Origin: Planctomycetes bacterium RBG_16_43_13
GTDB taxonomy: Bacteria > Planctomycetota > MHYJ01
Length of the DNA stretch: 5,656 bases
Reading direction: 5' to 3'
Assembly: GCA_001828445.1 (NCBI GenBank)
Contig: MHYJ01000125.1
Coordinates: 1-5,656 of the forward strand
The notes below the pieces were generated by a model. That model did no database searches. It saw only the letters and a program-made list of their open reading frames with translations, and was not told the DNA's origin. The number at the start of each line of letters is the position of its first letter. Position 1 is the stretch's first letter. A program made the translations under genes and the position numbers. Below are positions 1 through 5,629 of the stretch, piece after piece.

Positions 1-426
1 GAACTTGCACTCGATGGAGGGTGACTCCACCATAATTTGATTGCCTTTACGATAAGCTTTGCGAAATTCTGCATCTGTAATAACCTCTGCACCTGCAGAG
101 TTTGCCTTAGAGGCGAACCAACGTATGAGACCGCTCGTATCTGTGGCGAGGAAGTAATAGCCGGGCGAGGTTAGGTCTATGTATTTGAGTGAGGGAGAAT
201 AAACCCTCACGCCACGGATTTTGCGAGTCAGATGTAGCGGGATTTCCCAATCATCTGCTACCTCCTTGACTAATAATCCTGTTGTATGAGGTGATGCACC
301 TACTTGCGATTTTTTCTCCAGAACTACGGTCCTCACACCGCGAGCGGCGGATGAATACGCACAAGCCAAGCCCGCAAATCCACCACCTACGATAGCGAGG
401 TCATAAATGCGGATACTCGAGGACAT
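1..426 (-). CDS. FAD-dependent oxidoreductase, geranylgeranyl-reductase-like (N-terminal part, cut by window edge)
   Basis: The frame stays open from the ATG at 426-424 to base 1, giving 142 codons and no stop, so the gene continues outside the window. Residues 9-21 form a Rossmann dinucleotide-binding strand-turn-helix with the GxGxxG glycines G14, G16 and G19. The acidic residue ending the second strand is E37 (VVLEK), expected to bind the ribose of the FAD adenosine. The later pattern (G43, then a loop entering GLLVKE at 50-55, and RGVRVYSP near 83-90) resembles the geranylgeranyl reductase/flavoprotein monooxygenase superfamily. Known members reduce isoprenoid double bonds or hydroxylate substrates; the substrate here cannot be told because the catalytic and substrate domains are missing. 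No signal peptide or membrane segment is seen, so it is probably cytoplasmic. The start follows a good promoter by a short leader and has no clear Shine-Dalgarno sequence. FAD binding is well supported, the subfamily only moderately. Confidence 0.85.
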   Translation of the reverse strand, partial: MSSSIRIYDLAIVGGGFAGLACAYSSAARGVRTVVLEKKSQVGASPHTTGLLVKEVADDWEIPLHLTRKIRGVRVYSPSLKYIDLTSPGYYFLATDTSGLIRWFASKANSAGAEVITDAEFRKAYRKGNQIMVESPSIECKF

Positions 427-446
427 AGAGTTATTTTATATTGTTC

Positions 447-475
447 ACTATATTGTAAGAGGATGTATGTGTCAA
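447..475 (-). promoter_or_regulatory. Sigma70-type promoter for the FAD oxidoreductase gene
   Basis: On the minus strand TTGACA (475-470) is followed after exactly 17 nt by TATAGT (452-447), a 6/6 and 5/6 match to the bacterial consensus. A start site about 7 nt downstream would fall near 440, leaving a leader of only about 14 nt (TATAAAATAACTCT) without a Shine-Dalgarno sequence before the ATG at 426. It lies in the 134-bp divergent gap shared with the plus-strand membrane protein gene. Confidence 0.65.
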
Positions 476-505
476 AGGAAAAGAGAGGTTCTATGTTGTT
501 TGTGC

Positions 506-534
506 TTGTAAGTGTCAGTGGCGGGTTATAAGAT
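506..534 (+). promoter_or_regulatory. Possible weak promoter for the plus-strand membrane protein gene
   Basis: TTGTAA (506-511, 4/6) and TAAGAT (529-534, 4/6) are separated by 17 nt. An overlapping -10 alternative is TATAAG at 527-532. Transcription would begin near 541, about 20 nt before the ATG at 561. Matches of this quality occur by chance, so the main support is position in a divergent gap where a plus-strand promoter is needed. Confidence 0.3.
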
Positions 535-545
535 AGGACAATAAT

Positions 546-552
546 GGGAAGG
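546..552 (+). promoter_or_regulatory. Ribosome binding site of the membrane protein gene
   Basis: GGGAAGG lies 8 nt before the ATG at 561 and is a purine-rich, imperfect Shine-Dalgarno match. It overlaps a three-codon minimal ORF (ATG GGA AGG TAG, 544-555), which is probably coincidental. The site supports 561 as the start. Confidence 0.45.
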
Positions 553-560
553 TAGTATAG

Positions 561-1109
561 ATGAAGAGAGGTCTTCTCTGGTATTCGTTGCTGGCGGTTG
601 CTATTGGCTTGGCACTTGCCGTAGTTGAGGTATTCCTTGGACGTGGTAGTTTCATTCATTTCGTTTTGGTAATAGGTGTATGTATATATATTGGTGGACC
701 TTTATTGCTTTTTTCTGTGATATATTTTTCTCTTTTGCGGGGGAGATTAGGAAAGGAGCTATCTAAGATAGCAACATCTGCCTTGCTTGGTGTTGTTGTG
801 GTATTGCTACAGTTGATATCACTTCCTCTGGGCGGAGCAGTTTATAGAGCGGATGTGCGGGAAGCACAGGAGCTGTGCGAGTCGCTCGTCCCACTTATAG
901 ACAAATACAGGGAGGCACATGGTATTTATCCCGATAGTATAGACGCATTCATAGATAAAGGCAAGCCGTTACCTCGACTGCTGACGAGGTCTGGAAAGTT
1001 CTATTTAGGTGGAGAGGATGGATTTTCCTTTAACTTTATTGACCCTGCAGGTCTTATGACTATGTACTGTTACGAGAGCGATGAGCGGAAGTGGTTTAAG
1101 TTTGACTAA
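561..1109 (+). CDS. Three-helix membrane protein with pseudopilin-like C-terminal domain
   Basis: This 182-residue protein has three hydrophobic segments at about residues 5-26, 31-59 and 70-95. Basic residues at K2/R3 and R60-K69 predict an N-in, C-out topology, with residues 96-182 outside the membrane. The exported part begins with a helix (residues 98-117) leading into H-G-I-Y-P-D-S-I, then a short strand-rich segment ending in W-F-K-F-D. That helix followed by 'Y-x(4)-G-x-YP-x-S/L' resembles the globular part of GspG-type pseudopilins and many uncharacterised bacterial membrane proteins. It lacks the prepilin leader (G followed by F-T-L-I-E) and the single N-terminal helix of a true pilin, so it is not expected to be pilus-processed. 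It stands alone on the plus strand, divergent from the oxidoreductase gene and converging on the peptidase gene with a 58-bp gap. Its function is unknown. Confidence 0.75.
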   Translation: MKRGLLWYSLLAVAIGLALAVVEVFLGRGSFIHFVLVIGVCIYIGGPLLLFSVIYFSLLRGRLGKELSKIATSALLGVVVVLLQLISLPLGGAVYRADVREAQELCESLVPLIDKYREAHGIYPDSIDAFIDKGKPLPRLLTRSGKFYLGGEDGFSFNFIDPAGLMTMYCYESDERKWFKFD

Positions 1110-1167
1110 GTGACGGAGTATATCAATAGATTTTGCGATTTGTCAGTGGTGGAGTATCACCTCTCGC

Positions 1168-2403
1168 TTATTTCAGTTCCTTTATATATCCCTTCAGTTT
1201 CTCCTGTATGTCTTTTGGCGATATGCCGATTGTCTTTTCGAATACCCCTGCACTGCCCCCGCCCTGGTAGATGGTCTTTATGTATTCGCCGAAGCGGTTT
1301 TTATATCTTCCGCTCTCTACGTTGAAGAGGTAGTGGCATACGCCGTAGCCGACGACATAGTAGTTGCCTCTGTCGGGTTTGCCGTAGAACTTTGCCTCGT
1401 TCCACGATATCATCTCTGCTACCTGTTCTTTCTTATTCTCGTATGTTTTTTTCAGCATTGAGTGGTTTTCCTTTCCGAAGGTGAATGTCCCGTCTCCTTT
1501 ATTTTTTAGTGAGCCCATATAACAGGCGATGCCCTCTACTACCCAGTAGTCAGCAGAGTTCTTGGGTGTGTTATCACCGAGAAGAACGTTTAGTATCAGA
1601 TGGCATCCCTCGTGTAGATACGTCCAGTAGAGACCTGCATAGCCGCGCCCGTTAACGTAGCAATATAGTTTTCCGCTTGAGTCCGCCCACCCGTGAACAG
1701 CCATTCCGGGACCGCCCACACTATTCCTGACCTGTTGGAATTTCTTTATATCCTTGAAGAGGTAGCAGGGTTTTCTTTCGGTCCATTTGCTTTTATCCAT
1801 ATTTAATACCTTACACATCGTATCTAAAAGATACTCTAAGTTTTGAGCCGCCTTTATCCCGTCCTCTTCTGGGACATCAATGTGTATAGTGAAGTGGTCG
1901 GTCTGGAGTTCGTAGGCGCCATCCCACGCCCCGCCTCCGGGGGATTTATTAATCGCACCTATCTTTTTAACGGTGGGTGTCTTGGCTTTGGCAGATGGGG
2001 GAGGGGTGATGCCTTTTAGAATCTTCTTAAACGTCTCGTCTTCTTTGATAGTGTCGAATGCCTTCTCACTACTTATCTGGTCTGCGTCCTTGAAGCCCTT
2101 ACTGACCGCCTGTTTCAGGGAATCAATCGCCTTCGTCTTATCATTTAGGAGTGCATAGCAACATGACAATCTGTAGAGGGCGGCTGCCTTATCCTCGTCC
2201 TTTGCTCCTGATGAGGTGGATGCCTTCTTATAGAATTCCGCCGCATCTTTGTATTTTTGCTCATCATAGAGTTTATTTGCCTGTTGGTATGCTTCATCAA
2301 ATTTTGATTGTTTCTTATCCTGATATGCCTCTGAGGGAATAGTAAAAGGGGATAGAGCAAGCAGGGTTATTGTAAGCATTAGATAGAGTCGAAATGTTTT
2401 CAT
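1168..2403 (-). CDS. Secreted TPR protein with DUF1570-like HExxH metallopeptidase domain
   Basis: The product has 411 residues. Residues 1-26 form a Sec signal peptide: K2/R5, a hydrophobic core at 6-20 and an S-E-A cleavage site before Y27. There is no lipobox cysteine. Residues 33-103 form TPR-like helices (YDEQKYKDAAEFYKKA, then a second pair), followed by a tail to 130 (SKGF ... F-K-K-I-L) and a proline/lysine linker at 133-148. From 160 onward the sequence fits a gluzincin peptidase of DUF1570 type: a strand 'DHFTIHID', the motif H264-E265-G-C-H268, and E290 in 'VVEGIACY' 22 residues later as likely third zinc ligand. All expected zinc ligands and the catalytic glutamate are present, so it should be active on peptides outside the cytoplasm; the substrate is unknown. 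The C-terminal 'YYVVGYGVCHYLF' helix is also typical. A TTGACA promoter directly abuts the start and no Shine-Dalgarno sequence is visible. Confidence 0.85.
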   Translation of the reverse strand: MKTFRLYLMLTITLLALSPFTIPSEAYQDKKQSKFDEAYQQANKLYDEQKYKDAAEFYKKASTSSGAKDEDKAAALYRLSCCYALLNDKTKAIDSLKQAVSKGFKDADQISSEKAFDTIKEDETFKKILKGITPPPSAKAKTPTVKKIGAINKSPGGGAWDGAYELQTDHFTIHIDVPEEDGIKAAQNLEYLLDTMCKVLNMDKSKWTERKPCYLFKDIKKFQQVRNSVGGPGMAVHGWADSSGKLYCYVNGRGYAGLYWTYLHEGCHLILNVLLGDNTPKNSADYWVVEGIACYMGSLKNKGDGTFTFGKENHSMLKKTYENKKEQVAEMISWNEAKFYGKPDRGNYYVVGYGVCHYLFNVESGRYKNRFGEYIKTIYQGGGSAGVFEKTIGISPKDIQEKLKGYIKELK

Positions 2404-2409
2404 AGGGAT

Positions 2410-2439
2410 ATGCTACACCCTCTTGGCTGTAGATGTCAA
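2410..2439 (-). promoter_or_regulatory. Promoter of the TPR-metallopeptidase gene, probably giving a leaderless mRNA
   Basis: TTGACA (2439-2434, 6/6) is followed after 18 nt by TAGCAT (2415-2410, 4/6). The expected start site, about 7 nt past the -10, falls on or next to the A of the ATG at 2403, so the transcript would have no leader. The -10 is imperfect. It lies just downstream of a pyrimidine/T-rich stretch that may end the preceding operon. Confidence 0.5.
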
Positions 2440-2455
2440 GGGAATTTCGTTGACT

Positions 2456-2510
2456 AAAAAAGAGGGAAGGGGGGCGGATAAACTTTTAAGACAATTTCTT
2501 CCTCCTCTTT
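2456..2510 (-). terminator. Possible imperfect terminator at the end of the unknown two-gene operon
   Basis: In the minus-strand transcript AAAGAGGAGGAAG (2510-2498, in the last codons of the gene) can pair with CTTCCCTCTTT (2469-2459). This gives five plus six base pairs with a two-base bulge and a loop of about 28 nt, running into a six-T stretch (2461-2456). The loop is long, the stem is partly within the coding region, three of the Ts are used in pairing, and the arms are low-complexity purine/pyrimidine. It is only a candidate. Confidence 0.25.
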
Positions 2511-3553
2511 CTCAGTTCGTCCATTTTCTTTTTAGTTTCTTCTCGTGTCTTTTCGGGGTCTTTATTTATGCCGACCCAGGGGGGATTGGCGAACCAGTTC
2601 GACGGGAGCGGGGCGTGTTTGCCGGGTATGAATTTCTGGAAGAATTTCGGGAGGTTGGGTGTATCAGCAGGTATTCCCTTCTGTCTGCGGACGGGCTGGA
2701 GGGTTACGTGCAGTATGCCGGGACCGAGGTCGGCGATTTTTACCATTTTATTTCCGTATGCTACGCCGCCGCGGATGGCGTCAAAACGGTATTCGAAAAT
2801 CCTCAGCCCATCCTCAGGTATCGCCACCCAGCCGATGATGTGGGGCATAATCCTGCCTAAGTTTGTATTGCGGTATGAGGGGAGGAGTTTCCTGATTTTG
2901 TCGCGCTCTTTACCCTCCCACGGACCTCTGCCGTTGAACCAAGACCAGATGATGCCGCGGTTGATGCAGGTCTTAGTGGCGACCTTCGTCAGTCCTCTGA
3001 TGACGGCGATGCCCCGGGGGAGTTTGGTGGTAACATCCTCGTAGGGAGGGACGTTGATAAGTTTGTCATTAGGTCTGATGGTTTTCTTAACGGTCTCTTT
3101 AGGTGGCGGCTCCTCGTAGTTAAATGTGCCGAGTTCTGAATGGCCTACGCCGCCTTTGTAGAGGATGTCTATCCAGGGTGGTGCGACGGTTTCTGGTATG
3201 GGCCAGGGAGGTAGTTCGAATGGCACCTCGTCCTCCCAGCCGGCATAGTATGCGGCTTGATTGCATCTATTGAAGAGCGTCTGGGCTGTATATTTTGTTT
3301 TCTGTCTGTGGTCTTGTGCGACTGGGTTACCGACGTAGTGGACGACTGAGGAACGAGCAATCATATATGCGTCTGAGGATAGTTCTGCGGAGGCGGCGCC
3401 CCAGTAGTTAGTGAGGTCTTTATCCGCCTCTATGACGTTGGAGAAATGTTTATTTATAATTTCGTTAAGAGTGCGGGACTCCTGCTCGGCGGGGCTGGTG
3501 AACTTGCGGATACGTTTCTTTCGTTTCCCGTCGTCGTGGTCTCTTTTTGGCAT
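2486..3553 (-). CDS. Unrecognised soluble basic protein, second gene of the two-gene operon
   Basis: I do not recognise this 355-residue protein. No signal peptide or membrane segment is visible. Both ends are strongly basic: residues 10-17 hold seven K/R of eight, and residues 341-353 hold KKK and RKRRKK around a short acidic spot, suggesting helical tails able to touch nucleic acid or an acidic partner. Residues 22-105 look helical and end in L-F-N-R-C-N-Q-A-A-Y-Y-A-G (93-105), a motif also found twice in the upstream gene's product. A proline/tryptophan-rich stretch follows (114-127, LPPWPIP then APPW). Residues 168-290 look like a compact mixed domain with many G, R and aromatic residues. 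No catalytic motif is evident. It starts 27 nt after the upstream stop and has only a weak purine stretch (GAAAAGAGAAA) as ribosome site, consistent with co-transcription. It could be a structural or nucleic-acid-binding protein, but this is not shown. Confidence 0.75.
   Translation of the reverse strand: MPKRDHDDGKRKKRIRKFTSPAEQESRTLNEIINKHFSNVIEADKDLTNYWGAASAELSSDAYMIARSSVVHYVGNPVAQDHRQKTKYTAQTLFNRCNQAAYYAGWEDEVPFELPPWPIPETVAPPWIDILYKGGVGHSELGTFNYEEPPPKETVKKTIRPNDKLINVPPYEDVTTKLPRGIAVIRGLTKVATKTCINRGIIWSWFNGRGPWEGKERDKIRKLLPSYRNTNLGRIMPHIIGWVAIPEDGLRIFEYRFDAIRGGVAYGNKMVKIADLGPGILHVTLQPVRRQKGIPADTPNLPKFFQKFIPGKHAPLPSNWFANPPWVGINKDPEKTREETKKKMDELRKRRKKLS
3239..3277 (-). other. Motif LFNRCNQAAYYAG, related to the repeats in the upstream gene
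   Basis: Residues 93-105 of the 355-residue protein align without gaps to residues 131-143 and 235-247 of the neighbouring 291-residue protein. Shared positions are an aromatic or leucine pair at the first two positions, a polar aromatic/N at position 6, alanine at position 9, and a G/K at position 13, with a proline a few residues later in each. The match is short and is an inference by eye. Confidence 0.35.
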
Positions 3554-3580
3554 ATCAAAGTTTCTCTTTTCGCATAGCTA

Positions 3581-4456
3581 CTATCCCCCATATTCCTTTA
3601 TCCATTCTATTAATTCCTTGATGTGCGGGGGATATTTCCCATTTTTATATGGATAGAGGAGGAATTCGAGGCAGTCCTGCTCGAGTGCCTCTTTCGGTGT
3701 TTTGGGGAATGGGATTTTTTTCGATAATGCGTCGAAGTAGACACATTTATAGAATGTCTTGGCGGCGTCTCGTCTGCCTTTTGAGCGGAGAATTTTGTCC
3801 TCTTCGTGTTCGCTGAGGTTGTTGCGATTGACGGTAACGTAGAGCCGATTATCGAACTGGAGCCAGATGGATTTCTCATTTGGTTTTAGGCGACGCCAGA
3901 CGTTATTGAATTTTCGTTCACTCTCTTCGTGTTCTTTACGGTTTTTGGGGAATTGAGACGGCTTAATGAATCCCTTTTTGAGGGCGGTTTGCGGGTCGCT
4001 GAGGAGTTTATCCATTGGTGGATTATATCCTTTGGTGAGTGCCTCAATATAAGCTATTGAGAAGAGTTCGTAGCCGTTTGCCCTTGTTTGCAGGTCTTCG
4101 CCGAGCTTATCCCACCTTTTGTGTCCTTCTTTTTTTATTTTACGCCAGTCCCTGTCTGTGTGGTCAACTATATGGTAGTAATAGCCCTCACCGGCGCTCT
4201 CACCATACGTCTCGCAATAGTAGCAGTCCTTTTTGCCGAGTTCTCTATTGTAGTCGGGTTCTACAAAGTCGTCCTCGAATTCATCATCGTCGTACATTCC
4301 CTCGAAGAACTCGTCGGGCAGGACGTTCCAGTGTTTCTCGACGTAGTTCTCGTAGAATTTTCTCTTGCTGTCGTATTTTGGTTTCCACCAATCGGCGTCG
4401 TCGCTGTCGTCTATGTTGTAGAGCCAGTTGTCGTTGGTGTCCCCGTGCTTTTTCAT
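3581..4456 (-). CDS. Unrecognised acidic, internally duplicated protein, first gene of the two-gene operon
   Basis: I do not recognise this 291-residue protein. It has no signal peptide or membrane segment and is probably cytoplasmic. The N-terminal part is rich in D, W and Y. Residues 52-68 carry ten acidic residues of seventeen, followed by a C-Y-Y-C pair at 78-81, too little alone for a zinc site. From 91 to the end it is mostly helical, charged and aromatic. Segments 114-147 and 218-251 align at a constant offset of 104 residues, indicating an internal duplication. The gene ends in tandem TAG TAG codons and is followed after 27 nt by the second unknown gene, so the two are very probably co-transcribed. 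A consensus promoter lies immediately before the ATG and leaves almost no leader and no Shine-Dalgarno site, which supports this start. The plus strand shows a long ORF over the same region, but that is an antisense shadow. Confidence 0.75.
   Translation of the reverse strand: MKKHGDTNDNWLYNIDDSDDADWWKPKYDSKRKFYENYVEKHWNVLPDEFFEGMYDDDEFEDDFVEPDYNRELGKKDCYYCETYGESAGEGYYYHIVDHTDRDWRKIKKEGHKRWDKLGEDLQTRANGYELFSIAYIEALTKGYNPPMDKLLSDPQTALKKGFIKPSQFPKNRKEHEESERKFNNVWRRLKPNEKSIWLQFDNRLYVTVNRNNLSEHEEDKILRSKGRRDAAKTFYKCVYFDALSKKIPFPKTPKEALEQDCLEFLLYPYKNGKYPPHIKELIEWIKEYGG
3704..4117 (-). repeat. Protein-level internal duplication within the 291-residue unknown
   Basis: Residues 114-147 (4117-4016) and 218-251 (3805-3704) align gaplessly. 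Identities at offset 104 include D116/D220, K117/K221, R125/R229, Y136/Y240, A139/A243, L140/L244, K142/K246 and P147/P251. Conservative pairs include L118/I222, L131/F235, F132/Y236, E138/D242 and T141/S245. Both end in an 'AL(T/S)K ... P' turn. Identity is about a quarter over 34 residues, so the duplication would be old. I did not see nucleotide-level repetition. Confidence 0.45.
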
Positions 4457-4467
4457 ATACTGGTGGG

Positions 4468-4497
4468 ATTATATTATGGAGATGATATTTATGTCAA
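4468..4497 (-). promoter_or_regulatory. Consensus sigma70 promoter of the unknown two-gene operon
   Basis: TTGACA (4497-4492) and TATAAT (4473-4468) are both perfect 6/6 matches, with an 18-nt spacer. The start site is expected about 7 nt past the -10, near 4461, which leaves roughly 5 nt before the ATG at 4456. The transcript would be leaderless or nearly so. No operator-like inverted repeat is obvious around it, so expression may be constitutive. Confidence 0.75.
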
Positions 4498-4571
4498 GTG
4501 GATATTTATGCGATGTATTGATGTTCCCATCTTTTTAGATTTGTTAGAGGTATCGCCTGTAGTTAATATCG

Positions 4572-5498
4572 TTATTTCCCTTGTACAGGTGTTAGCATTT
4601 TTGAGAGGTATTTGTCCATCTTTTCCTTACTTGCTGCCCTCTGGGTTTTGCGATAAACGAAGTTGCCGTCTTTATCGATTATGCAGGTCAATATTGGCTC
4701 TTCCTTAAATCTTAAAGAACCAAGTTGTGGAACGTATGTCTTATAACTCCATACGAAGTAGGCATCGTAGTCCATCTTGGGGATGTATTGACCTGCTATG
4801 GTAGGTTTGCGGTTTTCTACCAAATTCTTTATTAGATCGCGTTTCTTCACACGGTCGCTGTCATCATTAAATGTGCCATCGAATGAGAATAATATTGCCT
4901 TAAGGTTCTCCTTGCCATATTTTTCTCTCAACTCCATAGTATCGAGGATTAGTTTGTTGCAGATATCGCAGCCGGGGTGCATATGTTGAATAATAAAAAC
5001 CTTGCCCTTATAGTCAGAAAGTTTATGTGTCTTGCCATAGATATCGTCAACTTCGAAGTCAGATGCCTTACCACCACCCTCAATGTCGAAACCATCTTCT
5101 GCCATAGGGCTCTCTATTTTTTCGAGTAGTTTAGCGAATTTAGCTTCCTTGCGGACGTTGGCAAGGTCTTCATCCTGTCGTATAAGTGCTGATGTGGTGA
5201 AGCCGGAATCAATTGCCTTCTCCAGCCATTCAAGTGCATCGGAATTTTTGTTGAGCAAACCATAACCGCAGGCAATATTGTAGGCGACATTGGCACCCAT
5301 CTTAGTTTTTGGAAAGTGTTCGTATATCTTTTTATAACCGGTGATTGCCTCTTCATACTTCTTTTCCTTGAATAGCCCTTGAGATTTCTCAAAGAGCTTG
5401 GTTGCATCCTCTTTTGTGAAATCATCCTGAGCCATAAGGGATACCAGCCCTGATGTGAAGATAACTAACATAAGCGGGATGATATACTTTTTACTCAT
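4572..5498 (-). CDS. Secreted TPR-thioredoxin-like protein (redoxin/TlpA-type domain)
   Basis: I chose the ATG at 5498 because AGGAGGT lies 9 nt before it and the product then starts with a signal peptide; the frame extends upstream to 5573 but that start would bury the signal. The protein has 308 residues: a Sec signal (K3/K4, hydrophobic core 6-21, L-M-A before Q24), TPR-like helices at about 30-97, a tail 'AIDSGF ... F-A-K-L-L' to 126, and a linker. A thioredoxin-fold domain occupies about 145-303: the entry pattern 'F-E-V-D-D-I-Y-G-K', strand KVFIIQHMH, active site C177-D-I-C180 and a likely cis-proline P268 before 'ILTCIIDKDGNFVYR'. It should act as a thiol-disulfide oxidoreductase or redoxin outside the cytoplasm; direction of electron flow and partner are unknown. 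It precedes the unknown operon by 115 bp on the same strand, but that operon has its own promoter. Confidence 0.85.
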   Translation of the reverse strand: MSKKYIIPLMLVIFTSGLVSLMAQDDFTKEDATKLFEKSQGLFKEKKYEEAITGYKKIYEHFPKTKMGANVAYNIACGYGLLNKNSDALEWLEKAIDSGFTTSALIRQDEDLANVRKEAKFAKLLEKIESPMAEDGFDIEGGGKASDFEVDDIYGKTHKLSDYKGKVFIIQHMHPGCDICNKLILDTMELREKYGKENLKAILFSFDGTFNDDSDRVKKRDLIKNLVENRKPTIAGQYIPKMDYDAYFVWSYKTYVPQLGSLRFKEEPILTCIIDKDGNFVYRKTQRAASKEKMDKYLSKMLTPVQGK

Positions 5499-5507
5499 AT
5501 GGCTTGC

Positions 5508-5514
5508 ACCTCCT
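5508..5514 (-). promoter_or_regulatory. Strong Shine-Dalgarno site deciding the start of the TPR-thioredoxin gene
   Basis: AGGAGGT on the minus strand is the full anti-16S core, 9 nt before the ATG at 5498. It is the only strong Shine-Dalgarno sequence among the genes here and selects the internal ATG over the upstream one at 5573. Confidence 0.85.
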
Positions 5515-5617
5515 AAAGTAAGCATCAAATTACATAACCCACATCTAACAACTATACGTAGGTATTGCAACAATTATTTGATAATAGCTGAAAATGAGTT
5601 GGTAGGCAAGACATTTT

Positions 5618-5629
5618 TACTATATAGTA
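5618..5629. repeat. 12-bp perfect palindrome upstream of the TPR-thioredoxin gene
   Basis: TACTATATAGTA reads the same on both strands and contains TATAGT, a possible -10 element in either direction. It lies about 120 bp before the ATG at 5498. The rest of 5515-5656 is AT-rich with no supported gene. A weak alternative promoter there is TTGCAA (5570-5565) 17 nt from TAGATG (5547-5542). Whether the palindrome is functional is unknown; AT-rich palindromes of this size can be chance. Confidence 0.25.

Noticed and set aside
387..659. Minus-strand 90-codon open frame across the divergent intergenic region
   Set aside because: It overlaps both the oxidoreductase start and the membrane protein start, covers the promoters, and has no recognisable protein features.
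1140..1167. GGTG/CACC hairpin between the convergent membrane protein and peptidase genes as a shared terminator
   Set aside because: The stem is only four base pairs with no T-run on either side.
2423..3044. Two plus-strand open frames of 145 and 158 codons opposite the 355-residue gene
   Set aside because: They overlap each other and the better-supported minus-strand gene, show no coherent domain, and the first would start inside the peptidase gene's promoter.
4214..4225. C-Y-Y-C pair (residues 78-81) of the 291-residue protein as a zinc finger
   Set aside because: No second CxxC or histidine pair lies at suitable spacing, so a zinc site cannot be supported from sequence.
4556..4589. Six-bp inverted repeat CCTGTA/TACAGG at the end of the TPR-thioredoxin gene as a terminator
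   Set aside because: The loop is 22 nt and no T-run follows the stem on the minus strand, so it does not look like an intrinsic terminator.
4088..4708. Plus-strand 206-codon open frame encoding an apparently hydrophobic, membrane-like protein
   Set aside because: It is antisense to the acidic unknown gene: runs of GAC/GAA codons read backwards give V, F and S, producing false hydrophobicity. It also runs across the consensus promoter into the thioredoxin gene's end.
5499..5573. Upstream ATG at 5573 as the start of the TPR-thioredoxin protein
   Set aside because: The extension would place 25 residues before the signal peptide and span the strong AGGAGGT site that serves the ATG at 5498.
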